Of a DNA stretch of 64,000 nt, positions 34,001 to 43,087 are shown in pieces. The notes under the pieces are model-generated. The model did not search any database, had not been told where the DNA came from, and worked only from the letters and a program-made list of their open reading frames with translations. Each line of letters begins with the position of its first letter. The first letter of the stretch is position 1. The DNA is from Neorhizobium lilium (GTDB taxonomy: Bacteria > Pseudomonadota > Alphaproteobacteria > Rhizobiales > Rhizobiaceae). The position numbers and the translations under genes were made by a program. The DNA lies in assembly GCF_004053875.1 (NCBI RefSeq), contig NZ_SBIP01000001.1:1088573-1152572 (forward strand), written 5' to 3'.

Positions 34001-34711
34001 ATGCAGCAGCCCGATACGGACATGACGGACGAAGATACCGTCTCCTCCGGTGCCGAAGAGGCGGCTGACGTGGTGAAATCCCTGCGCCGGATCATCGACG
34101 AGGAAGGTGCGTTGCCGGCCGAACGGGTGCTGGCGGAACGTCTCAACGTCAAGCGCCACCAGCTGCGCAAATCGCTGCAGATCCTGCGCGGCCTCGGAGA
34201 ACTGGAGCCTGCCCGCAGCGGCCGGCGCGCCTCCTCGCCCGATACCAGCATTCAGAGCGGCAAGCTGGTTCTTTCGACCAATCCGCTGGAAGTGATGGAA
34301 ATGCGTATGATGCTGGAGCCGACGCTTGCGCGGCTTGCGGCGCTGCGCGCATCGCCGGCCGAGATCGCCCGCATCCTCCAGCATGCAAAATCGCCGGCCG
34401 GCATGAGCCCGAGCCAGGCCGACCAGCTTTTCCACCGTGCGATCGCCGCCGGCTCCCGCAACAGCCTGGCAAGCGAACTGCATATCCTGCTGCATCAGGT
34501 GCAGAATGACGGCCGGCTGCGCTTCGCCAACAGCGACGACGAAACGACGGTCGAACGCGTGGCACAGCGTGATGCGGAACACCAGGTGATCGCCGAAGCC
34601 ATCGCGGCGCGCGATCCCAAACGGGCCGAAAAAGCGATGTGGGACCACCTCGCCGTCGTCCAGAGAAAGATTGCCAGCCGCCTCGGGGTCGGGAGCGTCA
34701 ATGCGGCCTGA
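34001..34711 (+). CDS. GntR-family regulator with FCD domain (copy 1)
   Basis: This 236-residue regulator has a winged helix near residues 25-75 (LPAERVLAERLNVKRHQLRK, then LGELEPARSG) and a helical FCD ligand domain from about residue 95 (MEMRMMLEPTLARLAALR, FHRAIAAGSRNSL, EHQVIAEAIAARDP). The ATG at 34001 has AAGGAAAC in front; the TTG at 33983 is a weaker option. It is divergent from the transaminase and 133 bases before the GMC oxidase gene. It probably senses a pathway intermediate and binds the TGGTTG/CAACCA repeats. It is clearly related to the regulator at 52430. Confidence 0.88.
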   Translation: MQQPDTDMTDEDTVSSGAEEAADVVKSLRRIIDEEGALPAERVLAERLNVKRHQLRKSLQILRGLGELEPARSGRRASSPDTSIQSGKLVLSTNPLEVMEMRMMLEPTLARLAALRASPAEIARILQHAKSPAGMSPSQADQLFHRAIAAGSRNSLASELHILLHQVQNDGRLRFANSDDETTVERVAQRDAEHQVIAEAIAARDPKRAEKAMWDHLAVVQRKIASRLGVGSVNAA

Positions 34712-34844
34712 AACCGCACGCGACCTGCCCTCAAGCCCTTAGACCAACCACTTCCCGTGCGAAAACCTTTTCGCGCGAATGCCGTGTCATGCCTGATCTC
34801 TTGCCGCCCAATCTCTTGCCGATCATCTTCGGAGCATCCTGCCC

Positions 34845-36377
34845 ATGCCGCATTTCGATATCCTGATCATCGGCGCCGGTTCTGCCGGCTGCGTGCTTGC
34901 CAACCGACTTTCGACCGATCCGTCGCGCACGGTCGGCGTTCTGGAAGCCGGCGGCCCGCCGGTCGATCCGGATATTGCCGTGCCGCAGAAATGGCCGTTT
35001 ATCCAGGGGCGCGATTTCGACTGGGCTTTCGAGACGATCCCGCAGCAGGGCACCGCCGCCCGCATCCACCCCTGGCCACGTGGAAAAGTGTTTGGCGGCT
35101 CCAGCTGTCTGCATGCCATGGCGCATGTGCGCGGCCATGCGGACGATTTTGCCGTCTGGGCGGAAGCGACGGGTTCGAACCGCTGGTCTTATGACGGCCT
35201 CCTGCCCGGCTTTATCGCTTCCGAAAACTTCTCCGGCGGCGCGAATGCCGTGCATGGCGATAGCGGGCCGATGCCCGTCTGGCTGCCGAAGCAAGAAGTG
35301 AGCCCGGTCGCGCAGGCCTATATGGCAAGCGGCAGGGCGCTCGGCGTTCCGAGCCTGGCCGAACACAATGGCGGCAACCTCACCGGCACGTCTGCCAATT
35401 CGCTCACCATCCGCGACAGACGCCGCGTCAGCGCCGCCGATGCCTATCTTACGCCGGTCATGGAGCGCCCGAACCTGACGGTGACGCCCTGGGTCACCGT
35501 CCATCGGCTCAGGATAGAAGGCGGCCGCATCTCCGGCGTCGAAGCGACGGTTGAAGGTCGCGACGAGATTTTTACCGCCGAGACCGTCATTCTTTCCGCC
35601 GGTTCGGTAGCCGATCCGCTGCTTCTGATGCGTTCCGGCATCGGCGACGCTGACATCCTGCATCAAGCGGGTGTCGACTGCCTCCTCGACCGGCGCGAGA
35701 TCGGCCGCAATCTGCATGATCACTTGCTCGGCGCCGGCAATGTCTATCGCGCCCAAAAGCCCGTGCCGGCATCCAAGCTGCAGATCTCGGAATCGCTAAT
35801 GTACCTCAATGGCGAAGATCCGACGATTGCGGAAGGCAGGCCAGATGTAGTGCTCGGCTGCGTCATCGGCCCCGCAGCCTCCGAATGTTTTACCGCGCCT
35901 GCTCCGGGCGAGGCCTATACGCTGCTTTTCGGTGTCACCCATCCGACCAGCCGCGGTCATCTGGCGATCACCGGCCCCGGCATCGGCGACAGGCCGATGA
36001 TCGATCCCGCCTATATGCAGACGGACCATGACCGTCGCCTGTTCCGGCGCGCACTCGAATATGCGCGCATGGTCGGTCACGGCGCCGAGATGGACGAATG
36101 GCGGGCGGAGGAAGTGCTGCCGGGCAAGGCTGCAATGTCAGAAGCGGAGATCGACGCATTCATCGCCAAGGCCGTCATCACACACCACCACCCCGTCGGC
36201 ACCTGCCGGATGGGGGCCGACGATGCGGCGCCGGTGGACGCCGATCTGAAATTCCGCGGCCTCGATAATCTTTATGTCGTCGATGCCTCGGTCATTCCGA
36301 GCATCACGTCCGGCCCGGTCCATGCGGCGGTTCTGGCGATCGCGGAGAATTTTGCCGCGGGCTTTACCGGACAATAA
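34845..36377 (+). CDS. GMC-family FAD-dependent alcohol oxidase/dehydrogenase
   Basis: The protein is 510 residues. The FAD dinucleotide fold is ILIIGAGSAGCVLANRL near residues 6-22, followed by the GMC signatures PRGKVFGGSSCLHAM (near 80-95) and LSAGSVADPLLLMRSGIG. The C terminus has HHHPVGTCRMG and a second conserved His in GPVHAAVLAIAE. Members include choline dehydrogenase and the pyridoxine 4-oxidase of B6-degrading bacteria, so a hydroxymethyl-pyridine substrate is possible but not shown. The gene follows the FCD regulator and ends 14 bases inside the 3' end of the convergent gamma-glutamyltransferase gene. Confidence 0.88.
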   Translation: MPHFDILIIGAGSAGCVLANRLSTDPSRTVGVLEAGGPPVDPDIAVPQKWPFIQGRDFDWAFETIPQQGTAARIHPWPRGKVFGGSSCLHAMAHVRGHADDFAVWAEATGSNRWSYDGLLPGFIASENFSGGANAVHGDSGPMPVWLPKQEVSPVAQAYMASGRALGVPSLAEHNGGNLTGTSANSLTIRDRRRVSAADAYLTPVMERPNLTVTPWVTVHRLRIEGGRISGVEATVEGRDEIFTAETVILSAGSVADPLLLMRSGIGDADILHQAGVDCLLDRREIGRNLHDHLLGAGNVYRAQKPVPASKLQISESLMYLNGEDPTIAEGRPDVVLGCVIGPAASECFTAPAPGEAYTLLFGVTHPTSRGHLAITGPGIGDRPMIDPAYMQTDHDRRLFRRALEYARMVGHGAEMDEWRAEEVLPGKAAMSEAEIDAFIAKAVITHHHPVGTCRMGADDAAPVDADLKFRGLDNLYVVDASVIPSITSGPVHAAVLAIAENFAAGFTGQ

Positions 36378-37947
36378 AATTTTCCTCGAGGCTGGTATCG
36401 CCCCAGGGCGCCATGATCTCGGTGGCACCGCAATTGCGGCCCTCGCTGCGCATCACGCCGACCGGCACCGCGAAGGCATAAGGATGGACGGTGCGCCTGG
36501 CGGCGACGGTCGGCGCAATTTCGCCAAGTGCTGTCTGGATCTCCATCGAAAGATCCTCGTCGGCGATGATCTGAGTGAGGCCGCTGACATCGATCCGCGG
36601 GTGATGAAACGCCTCTTCAAGGCTCATGTCGAAATCAACCATATAGCTGATCAGATTGGCAACGGCGGGCAGGATCTTTCGTCCGCCGGCAGCGCCGATC
36701 GCAAACATCCGACCGCGGTGTTTGCCAATCGTCGGGCAGACATTCATCAGGCAGGCTTTTCCCGGCGCAAGCGAGTTGGGTTTGCCCGGTTCCGGGTCGA
36801 ACCACATGATGCCGTTGTTCATCAGCATGCCGGTCGAGGGCGACACGACACGGCTGCCGAATTTCGACAAAAGCGTCTGGGTGACATTGACCATGTTGCC
36901 GGCCTTGTCGACGACGCTGAACGAGGTCGTGCAAGGAGCTGCCTCCGCATCGCCGCTTTCGTCGCCGGCATTTTCAAGCCGGTCCTGATAGGCCGCCTGC
37001 AAGGCGCGGGCCATGGCGACATAACTGCCGGAATCGGGGCTTTTGCCAGCCGCAAGCTCAGCCTCCATCAGCCGTAGCGTCGTCACCAGTTCGCTGCCGG
37101 CGCTAAGACCCGACGGCGCATGGATTATGGCATCCCTGTAGGATACGGTGCGGGTCGGGCTGACACGGGCGCGATAGGTTTTCAGATCCTCATGAGACAG
37201 CGGGTTGCCCTTGTCTCGCATGTCGGAAACGAGAGCATCGGCCAGCTGACCCTCATAGAAATCCCGCGGCCCGGCTTCCGCAAGGCGCCGCAGCGCGGTC
37301 GCCATGACGGACTGGTCGAGCCGGCTCTCCTTGATATCGGTCCAGCCGGCAATGTTCGGCCACTGCCCGTCGATCAGGAAAAGCTTTGCTGCATCCTTGT
37401 CCTTCGCCAGCTGACGCGTCACCGAGGCGATCATCAGCGAGGCATACCAGTCGATCAGCATGCCCTTTTCGGCCAAAGCCACGGCCGGCGCCAGAAGCTC
37501 CGCCCAGGGCTTCGTCGCATAAAGCTGATGCGCGAGTTCCATCCCGGCCACGAGGCCGGGGACGGCAATCGAATGGGGACCGAAGATATTGCGATCGTCC
37601 TTGACCCGCGCCCAGGTGAAAAGATCCGAGACGCCGCCGCTTTCGACCAGCGGATAATCCGACAGTTTCAGCCCGACCGGCGCGCGCATGCCGAATTCGA
37701 TCGTTTCGGCACGTTTTTCGCCGGTCCGCCAGAGCGTCATCATGCCGCCGCCCATCGGGCCGCTCATCCATGGCTCGACGACACCAAGCGCGAAGGAAGT
37801 GGCAATCGCCGCATCCATCGCATCACCGCCCTCGGCCAGGATCTTCGCACCGACCTCGGCTGCCGTGCGATGATGGGCGGCAACCAGCCCGCCATCGGTC
37901 CAGACGACATCCTTGCTGATGCGCTGTGTCTTTGAAAAATTGCTCAT
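36364..37947 (-). CDS. Gamma-glutamyltransferase-family Ntn hydrolase (copy 1)
   Basis: This 527-residue protein has the GGT fold: GGDAMDAAIATSFALGVVEPW near residue 40, the autoprocessing Thr in CTTSFSVVDKAGNMV (near 345), SLLSKFGSR-like and GMLMNNGIMWF. AIGAAGGRKILPAVANLI lies near the end. It cleaves or transfers gamma-glutamyl (or acylates) after self-cleavage into two subunits. No clear signal peptide is seen, so it may be cytoplasmic, unlike classical GGT. It is the last gene of the 13-gene operon beginning at 51832. A second GGT gene, which carries a frameshift, lies at 57553-59093. Confidence 0.9.
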   Translation of the reverse strand: MSNFSKTQRISKDVVWTDGGLVAAHHRTAAEVGAKILAEGGDAMDAAIATSFALGVVEPWMSGPMGGGMMTLWRTGEKRAETIEFGMRAPVGLKLSDYPLVESGGVSDLFTWARVKDDRNIFGPHSIAVPGLVAGMELAHQLYATKPWAELLAPAVALAEKGMLIDWYASLMIASVTRQLAKDKDAAKLFLIDGQWPNIAGWTDIKESRLDQSVMATALRRLAEAGPRDFYEGQLADALVSDMRDKGNPLSHEDLKTYRARVSPTRTVSYRDAIIHAPSGLSAGSELVTTLRLMEAELAAGKSPDSGSYVAMARALQAAYQDRLENAGDESGDAEAAPCTTSFSVVDKAGNMVNVTQTLLSKFGSRVVSPSTGMLMNNGIMWFDPEPGKPNSLAPGKACLMNVCPTIGKHRGRMFAIGAAGGRKILPAVANLISYMVDFDMSLEEAFHHPRIDVSGLTQIIADEDLSMEIQTALGEIAPTVAARRTVHPYAFAVPVGVMRSEGRNCGATEIMAPWGDTSLEENFIVR

Positions 37948-37987
37948 CGGACGTTCCTCAAACAGGCTGGCCTCGCAGATACGGCTA

Positions 37988-38425
37988 TCAATCGTCACTC
38001 GGCACGTAGGCAATGACCTCGATCTCGAGCCCGCAATCCATCGGCGTGCGGCCGGCCTGCATGCGGGCGCGGGCGGGAAGCGCTTCGTGGCTGGAGAAAT
38101 ACTTGATATAAACCTTCTCGAATTCCTCGGCCTGGGTCTGGTCCTTCAGCCAGACATTGGTCTTCAGCAGGCAATCCATGTTGGAGCCGGCCGCCTCGAC
38201 CAGTTTCTTGATATTGTCCATGATGATCTCGACCTGCCGCGGAAACGGCGTGTCGGGCATGGGCGGAACCTTGGTGCCGGCAGCGCGGGCGGCGGCAACT
38301 TCAGCGCAGAAGGCCGCATCGAAGGGCGCCAGCCCGGAAAGATAAAGCATGTCGCCGTAACGGACGCAGAGATTGTAGGCGCCGCCATTTTCCGGCACGT
38401 CGGCTCTGATGATCTGCTTGTGCAT
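37988..38425 (-). CDS. RidA/YjgF-family enamine deaminase
   Basis: This 145-residue RidA-family protein has NLCVRYGDMLYLSGLAPFD, FPRQVEIIMDNIKKLVEAAG, and the substrate-binding Arg in MQAGRTPMDCGLEIEVIAYV (near residue 126). RidA proteins hydrolyse reactive enamines/imines, and related proteins such as RutC speed up steps of pyrimidine breakdown. Its place after ring-opening and amidase genes suggests it processes an unsaturated amine formed from the opened ring. It lies 27 bases after the AbrB-family gene and 40 bases before the GGT gene. Confidence 0.9.
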   Translation of the reverse strand: MHKQIIRADVPENGGAYNLCVRYGDMLYLSGLAPFDAAFCAEVAAARAAGTKVPPMPDTPFPRQVEIIMDNIKKLVEAAGSNMDCLLKTNVWLKDQTQAEEFEKVYIKYFSSHEALPARARMQAGRTPMDCGLEIEVIAYVPSDD

Positions 38426-38452
38426 GAATGTGTTCTCCGGTTGGTGTTGGTA

Positions 38453-39511
38453 TCAGCTCGGTTTCCAGCGATGCAGCATGTTGACCATGCTGCGCGCCAC
38501 GAAGGGACCGAAGATGGAAACGGCGAAAAGGCGCAGTGTCTGCAGCGTCATGACGAAGGTCATATCAGCGCCGGCATTGACGGCGATCAGCGCGATGGAA
38601 TCTATGCTGCCGGGCACCGTCGCCAGAAGCGCGCTCATCAGATCGACGCCGGCGACGACCGAAAGCACGGCCCCCGAGACCCCGCAAAGCGCCATCAGCA
38701 GGAATGCGGCACCCACCAGCGACGGCAGCGCGCGGGCACCCGCGCGCAAGATCTCCGGTGTCATGCGAAGGCCGATATGCGCACCGAAGGCGAGATAGGC
38801 GAGCGCCACCAGCCAGGCCGGCACGGCAAGATTGACGCCGGAAACCTGCAGCGCGCCGCCAAGGGTCAGGGGCACGAGCGAGGCGGCCGATGGAATGAAG
38901 CGCAGGTAGCGGGCGCTGAGCGCGCCGACCAGCGCCAGCCCCAGCACGATCGATACCGAGGTGAAATCCGGTGCGGACCCGGCAGCCGGATGCGCAACCG
39001 CAGCACCAACGATAAAGAGCGCCGCGACGACCATGGTGGCGATGACCACCATGAGCCGCACGGTCTGGATCAGCGCCACGAGACGGCTGTCGAGGCCATG
39101 CTCGTGCGCCATGGCAATGACCGTGCCCGCCATTCCCGGCAGAAAACCCCAGATCGCCACCTCGCCGTCTATCCCCGACGTGCGCGCCGACATCCAGCCG
39201 GCAAAACATGAGGCAAGAAAGGTCAGCGCCACGAAAACAATGACGATCGGCCAGATTTCGCCCATCCGGACCAGCAATGCGGAATCGAGATGGGCGGCGA
39301 TCAGGCAGCCGGCGACACCCTGTGCCATGCGATGCAGCAGGCCCGGAATACGGACCTCGCAGCCGCCCCGCGCCATGACGATGCCGACGACCATCGGGCC
39401 GAGCATCAATGCGGCGGGAAGCGACAGCAGCTGCAGGACCTGTCCGAGAACGAGGCCCGGTGCCAGCAACAGAAACCATTGCAGCGGCACCGGCAATGTC
39501 GAGACCTTCAT
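38453..39511 (-). CDS. AbrB-family membrane transporter (copy 2)
   Basis: This 352-residue membrane protein has about ten helices in two repeats, with GFLPGMAGTVIAMAHEHGLD and VPGSIDSIALIAVNAG as the paired loops. It is a paralogue of the protein at 24687-23599. The ATG at 39511 overlaps the amidase stop (TGATG); a GTG at 39514 is also in frame. Each of the two hpaB/nicX operons carries one such permease, which argues that it moves a substrate or product of the shared pathway. Confidence 0.87.
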   Translation of the reverse strand: MKVSTLPVPLQWFLLLAPGLVLGQVLQLLSLPAALMLGPMVVGIVMARGGCEVRIPGLLHRMAQGVAGCLIAAHLDSALLVRMGEIWPIVIVFVALTFLASCFAGWMSARTSGIDGEVAIWGFLPGMAGTVIAMAHEHGLDSRLVALIQTVRLMVVIATMVVAALFIVGAAVAHPAAGSAPDFTSVSIVLGLALVGALSARYLRFIPSAASLVPLTLGGALQVSGVNLAVPAWLVALAYLAFGAHIGLRMTPEILRAGARALPSLVGAAFLLMALCGVSGAVLSVVAGVDLMSALLATVPGSIDSIALIAVNAGADMTFVMTLQTLRLFAVSIFGPFVARSMVNMLHRWKPS

Positions 39512-40851
39512 CACGCTTCTGAAGGCCGCGCCTCGATGCCTGCGGCGCGCAGGCGATCTTCCACCGCCGCTGCCTGCCGAAGGAGAGCTGCATCCTCACC
39601 CGGACGGGCGACGAGCTGCAAGCCGATCGGCATGCCAGCCGGGCCGAAACCGGCCGGAATGGTGACGCTCGGGCAGCCGAGCAGCGTCCAGCGGATATTG
39701 TAGGTCGCGGGGCCGGTTCGTTCGAGCCCAAGCGGCGCTTCACCCGGCGCGGCGGGTGTTATGAGGAAGTCGGCGCCGCCGAACAGCGCGGCGAGATTGC
39801 GCAGGGCAGCGTCTCGCGTCGCAAGCCCGGTCTGCCAGCCGGCAAAGGTGCTTTTCGCCTGACGTTCCATGAATTCATGGGTAAGCGGCCGCAGCTTGTC
39901 CCAATGAAGGTCGCGGTCTGTGGCAAGCGCGATCGACGCTTCCCAGCCGAAAACGTCATCCTGCGCGGGGCCGATAGCCTCGAACCACTCGGGCACCGGT
40001 TGGGCGGTAACCGAACCAAGCACGGAAGCCGCCTTCTCCAACGGCGCAAAATCCGCGACCGGGTCGTGAACGGGCAGGAAAAGGCCCATCGGCTGCAAGG
40101 GGAGATCACCTTCCGGCGCCAGAACATCGGGGGCAAGTTCCGGACGGCGCATGCACACCGACACGAGCAGTGCAAGATCGCGAATGTCACGCGCCATCGG
40201 CCCGACGACGTCGAGCGTCTGCGACAGCGGCTTGACGCCAAATGTCTCGATCAGCTTTGGCGAAGGCTTTATTGCCGCGACGCCGCAATAGGCAGCCGGT
40301 CGGATGGTGGAACCGGAGGTCTGGGTGCCGAGGCCAAGCAGGATCAGCCCCGCGCCGAGCGCCGCCGCCGTGCCGCTGGAAGAGCCGCCGGGCGTGCGTT
40401 TCGGATCGAACGGATTGACGGTGGCACCGGGGGATGCTGTAGCGAACTCCGTCGAGACCGTCTTGCCCATGAAGACGGCGCCGGCCTGACGGGCGAGATG
40501 GACGACCGGCGCATCCCGGCAGGGCTGCCAGCCGGGATAGGCGGCCGAACCGTATTCCGTCGGCATGTCGCGGGTTTCGATGACATCCTTGATGCCGAAC
40601 GGTACGCCCGCGAGCGGCCCTTTCGGTGCCACAGCGGCGAACGCGCGGGCCTTTTCCGGCGCATGATGGATGAAGGCATGCAGCGACGGCTCGACTGCGG
40701 CGATGCGATCCAGCCAGACTTCGGTGACGGCCTCGGCCGTGAGCGTGCTGGCAGCAACGGCCTTGGCGATCGCGCGTGCGCTCATCGATGTGATATCGGC
40801 AGGGGACGGCTTGGACGAATTCATGGTCATGATGTCACCTTCGGGATTCAT
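39511..40851 (-). CDS. Amidase signature-family hydrolase (second of tandem pair)
   Basis: This 446-residue amidase has the Ser-cisSer-Lys triad in place: Lys in GIKDVIETRDMP, cis-Ser in TPGGSSSGTAAALGAG, and nucleophile Ser in TQTSGSTIRPAAYCG. Such enzymes hydrolyse carboxamides to acid and ammonia. It overlaps the preceding amidase gene by ATGA at 40851-40848. The two amidases are not close copies, so they probably act on different amides of one pathway, such as successive products of an opened N-ring. The ATG at 40830 is an alternative start. Confidence 0.9.
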   Translation of the reverse strand: MNPEGDIMTMNSSKPSPADITSMSARAIAKAVAASTLTAEAVTEVWLDRIAAVEPSLHAFIHHAPEKARAFAAVAPKGPLAGVPFGIKDVIETRDMPTEYGSAAYPGWQPCRDAPVVHLARQAGAVFMGKTVSTEFATASPGATVNPFDPKRTPGGSSSGTAAALGAGLILLGLGTQTSGSTIRPAAYCGVAAIKPSPKLIETFGVKPLSQTLDVVGPMARDIRDLALLVSVCMRRPELAPDVLAPEGDLPLQPMGLFLPVHDPVADFAPLEKAASVLGSVTAQPVPEWFEAIGPAQDDVFGWEASIALATDRDLHWDKLRPLTHEFMERQAKSTFAGWQTGLATRDAALRNLAALFGGADFLITPAAPGEAPLGLERTGPATYNIRWTLLGCPSVTIPAGFGPAGMPIGLQLVARPGEDAALLRQAAAVEDRLRAAGIEARPSEA

Positions 40852-42236
40852 GCGGAGAGTTTCGGACGGCGCATCGCCCAGGGGCTTGCGGCCTCAAGCT
40901 GGCCGGCAAGGCTGAACAGCAGGGCTTCGGCACCGAAAGCGGCACCGAAATGTACGCCGACGGGGATGCCAGCCTCGGTCCAATGCAGGGGCACGCTCAT
41001 GGCTGGGCAGCCGGAAGCGTTAAAGACCGCCGTCAGCGGCGCGTGGTTCCAGAAGCGCTGAAAAAATTCCTCGACGGAAAGGCCGGCGCCCGCCAGATGG
41101 CCGAGTTTCGGCGCCACTTCCGCCGTCGTCGGCGAGAGATAGATGTCGTAATCGGAGAGATAGCGGCCCATCGCCCGGCTCGACTGATGCAGCGCATCGA
41201 TCGCGCCGAGATAGTCGGTGCCGGACAGTTTTTCGCCCATCCTCACCCATTCGGCATTGACGGGCTCGAGCAGCGCCAGCGGATCGACGATGTTTTTTGC
41301 CTTGGCGAGATTGCCGGTGCCACGGGCAATATTGACGGCCGCAATCGTCAGCCAGGCCCGGCTCACCGCCTCGCGGTCATAGGCCGGAGGGGCAAGCTCT
41401 ACCGTGTGTCCCAGACTTTCGCAGAGCGCCGCCGCGGCTTCGACGGCAGCCCGGCAGTCGGCATCGCCGTTGACTTCCATGCCGATCCTGAGCGCGCGCG
41501 GCGGACGGGAAACGGCCTCAAGGAAAGTGCCTTCCATCGGCGGCGGTCCCCATGGATCGCCGATATCGGATCCATGCGTGACATCCAGCATGGCGGCGCT
41601 GTCGCGCACCGAGCGGCTGATCGCATGCAGCGTTCCCATGCCGCCGACGGTCTCGACAATGGCCGGACCAAAGGGATTGCGGCCGCGCGAGGGTTTTAGG
41701 CCAAAAACACCGCAATGGGCGGCCGGAACACGGATCGAGCCGGCGCCATCCGAGCACTGCGTCATCGGCATGATACCGGCCGCGACCGCTGCGGCAGCGC
41801 CACCGGAAGAGCCGCCCGGTGTGCGCGTCAGATCCCAGGGGTTCCGGGCCGGTCCATAATACGTGCCTTCGGTGGTAAAACTCAGCGCCAGTTCGGGCGT
41901 GTTTGTGCGACCGAGAAAGGCAAAACCCGCCTTGCGCAGCCGTGTGCCCATCGTGCTGTCGGCCGAGCTGATGACGCCTTCGTGCAGACGCGTTCCCGAC
42001 GTGATCGGCATGTCCTTCAAGGGCACGCCGGTATCCTTCAGAAGAAGCGGCACGCCGGCGAAAGGGCCTTCGCTGGGGTAGGACGTTTCATCCGGAAAAT
42101 GGTGCACGACCGCGTTCAGGCTGGGGTTCAGCGCCGCGATACGGGTCTTGGCTTCCTTGACGAAGTGATCCGGCGCAACCTCGCCGCGCCTGACCAGATC
42201 CGCCATGGCGAGCGCGTCGAGACTGTCATAGTCCAT
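40848..42236 (-). CDS. Amidase signature-family hydrolase (first of tandem pair)
   Basis: This 462-residue amidase has Lys in PLLLKDTGVPLKDMP, cis-Ser in RTPGGSSGGAAAAVAAG and nucleophile Ser in DGAGSIRVPAAHCG. The downstream sequence contains SPTTAEVAPKLGHL and a C-terminal NASGCPAMSVPL block typical of the family. The ATG at 42236 has AAAGGA upstream and overlaps the FAD synthetase 3' end by 11 bases, showing tight coupling. An N-formyl or carboxamide bond in the ring-opened product is a plausible substrate; sequence alone does not decide. Confidence 0.9.
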   Translation of the reverse strand: MDYDSLDALAMADLVRRGEVAPDHFVKEAKTRIAALNPSLNAVVHHFPDETSYPSEGPFAGVPLLLKDTGVPLKDMPITSGTRLHEGVISSADSTMGTRLRKAGFAFLGRTNTPELALSFTTEGTYYGPARNPWDLTRTPGGSSGGAAAAVAAGIMPMTQCSDGAGSIRVPAAHCGVFGLKPSRGRNPFGPAIVETVGGMGTLHAISRSVRDSAAMLDVTHGSDIGDPWGPPPMEGTFLEAVSRPPRALRIGMEVNGDADCRAAVEAAAALCESLGHTVELAPPAYDREAVSRAWLTIAAVNIARGTGNLAKAKNIVDPLALLEPVNAEWVRMGEKLSGTDYLGAIDALHQSSRAMGRYLSDYDIYLSPTTAEVAPKLGHLAGAGLSVEEFFQRFWNHAPLTAVFNASGCPAMSVPLHWTEAGIPVGVHFGAAFGAEALLFSLAGQLEAASPWAMRRPKLSA

Positions 42237-43086
42237 TGTTTGTCCTTTCAAATCTTGTTTCCGCTGCTCCGACAGATGCCGCCGCATGCCAGAGAAGGGT
42301 CGATGTTCCGGCCGGCAACCGGGCTTCGGGACGGCGTCCTTTCAGGACGAGCATCCTTCGGCCCAGCCGCCGGCCGGCGGCTCCTCGTGCCTCAACCATA
42401 AAAATTCCATCCGGTGGCAGGATCTGCATCGGATCGAACTGCCAGCCGGTCGGGCCGGCTTCGATCGCCGTCTCGAAAGGGCGACCAAGCAGCCGTTCCG
42501 CCTCGTCCAGTCGCCCGCTCCGGATGAACTGGCGGACCTGGCTGGAGGAGATGCGAACACCCTCATCTCCCCGATCCCGGCATTCGCCTACCACATGGGT
42601 GGCAAAACCGCAGATCCGGCCCATCGCCTGCAAGAGCGGCACATCGCCCGCGCGGAACTGGCCGAAGCGGAAATCCGCGCCAGTCACCACGGCCAAAATA
42701 CCGAGTCGAGCAACGAGATGGTTGAGCACGAAACTTTCCGCCGGCTGGCCCGCAAATTGCGCATCGAAAACAGGCGCATAGATGAGGTCGATGCCGGCCT
42801 CGGCCAGAAGCCGCCTCTGCACCGCGTTGCCCGCGATCAGGAACCCCTGCTCTCCTCGGAAATGATGCCGGGGATGCGGGTCGAATTGTAGGATCGCCAA
42901 AGGGCACCCGACCTTTCGTGCGCGTCGCGCGGCAAGCGCAAACAGTGCCTGATGGCCGAGATGCAGCCCGTCGAAATTACCGAGCAGCAGAACAGAGCCA
43001 CGCAAGCCATCCGGCAGCGTACCAGTGCCGTCATGAACGACGACCGGAGCCTGCGGGATGAAGCGGTCTTGCTTCATGGCAACCAT
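42226..43086 (-). CDS. FAD synthetase (FMN adenylyltransferase domain only)
   Basis: This 286-residue protein has the RibF N-terminal nucleotidyltransferase core: GNFDGLHLGHQALFALA near residue 35, then QFDPHPR, GADFRFG and ISSSQVRQFIRSG. Bifunctional RibF continues with a riboflavin kinase domain with a GFPTAN motif; here the C terminus is short (FMVEARGAAGRRLG) and has no such motif. It therefore should only make FAD from FMN and ATP. Its location in an operon with an FAD-dependent monooxygenase suggests a dedicated cofactor supply. The ATG at 43086 directly follows the isochorismatase stop; GTG/ATG at 43104 is an overlapping alternative. Confidence 0.85.
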   Translation of the reverse strand: MVAMKQDRFIPQAPVVVHDGTGTLPDGLRGSVLLLGNFDGLHLGHQALFALAARRARKVGCPLAILQFDPHPRHHFRGEQGFLIAGNAVQRRLLAEAGIDLIYAPVFDAQFAGQPAESFVLNHLVARLGILAVVTGADFRFGQFRAGDVPLLQAMGRICGFATHVVGECRDRGDEGVRISSSQVRQFIRSGRLDEAERLLGRPFETAIEAGPTGWQFDPMQILPPDGIFMVEARGAAGRRLGRRMLVLKGRRPEARLPAGTSTLLWHAAASVGAAETRFERTNNGL

Positions 43087-43087
43087 G

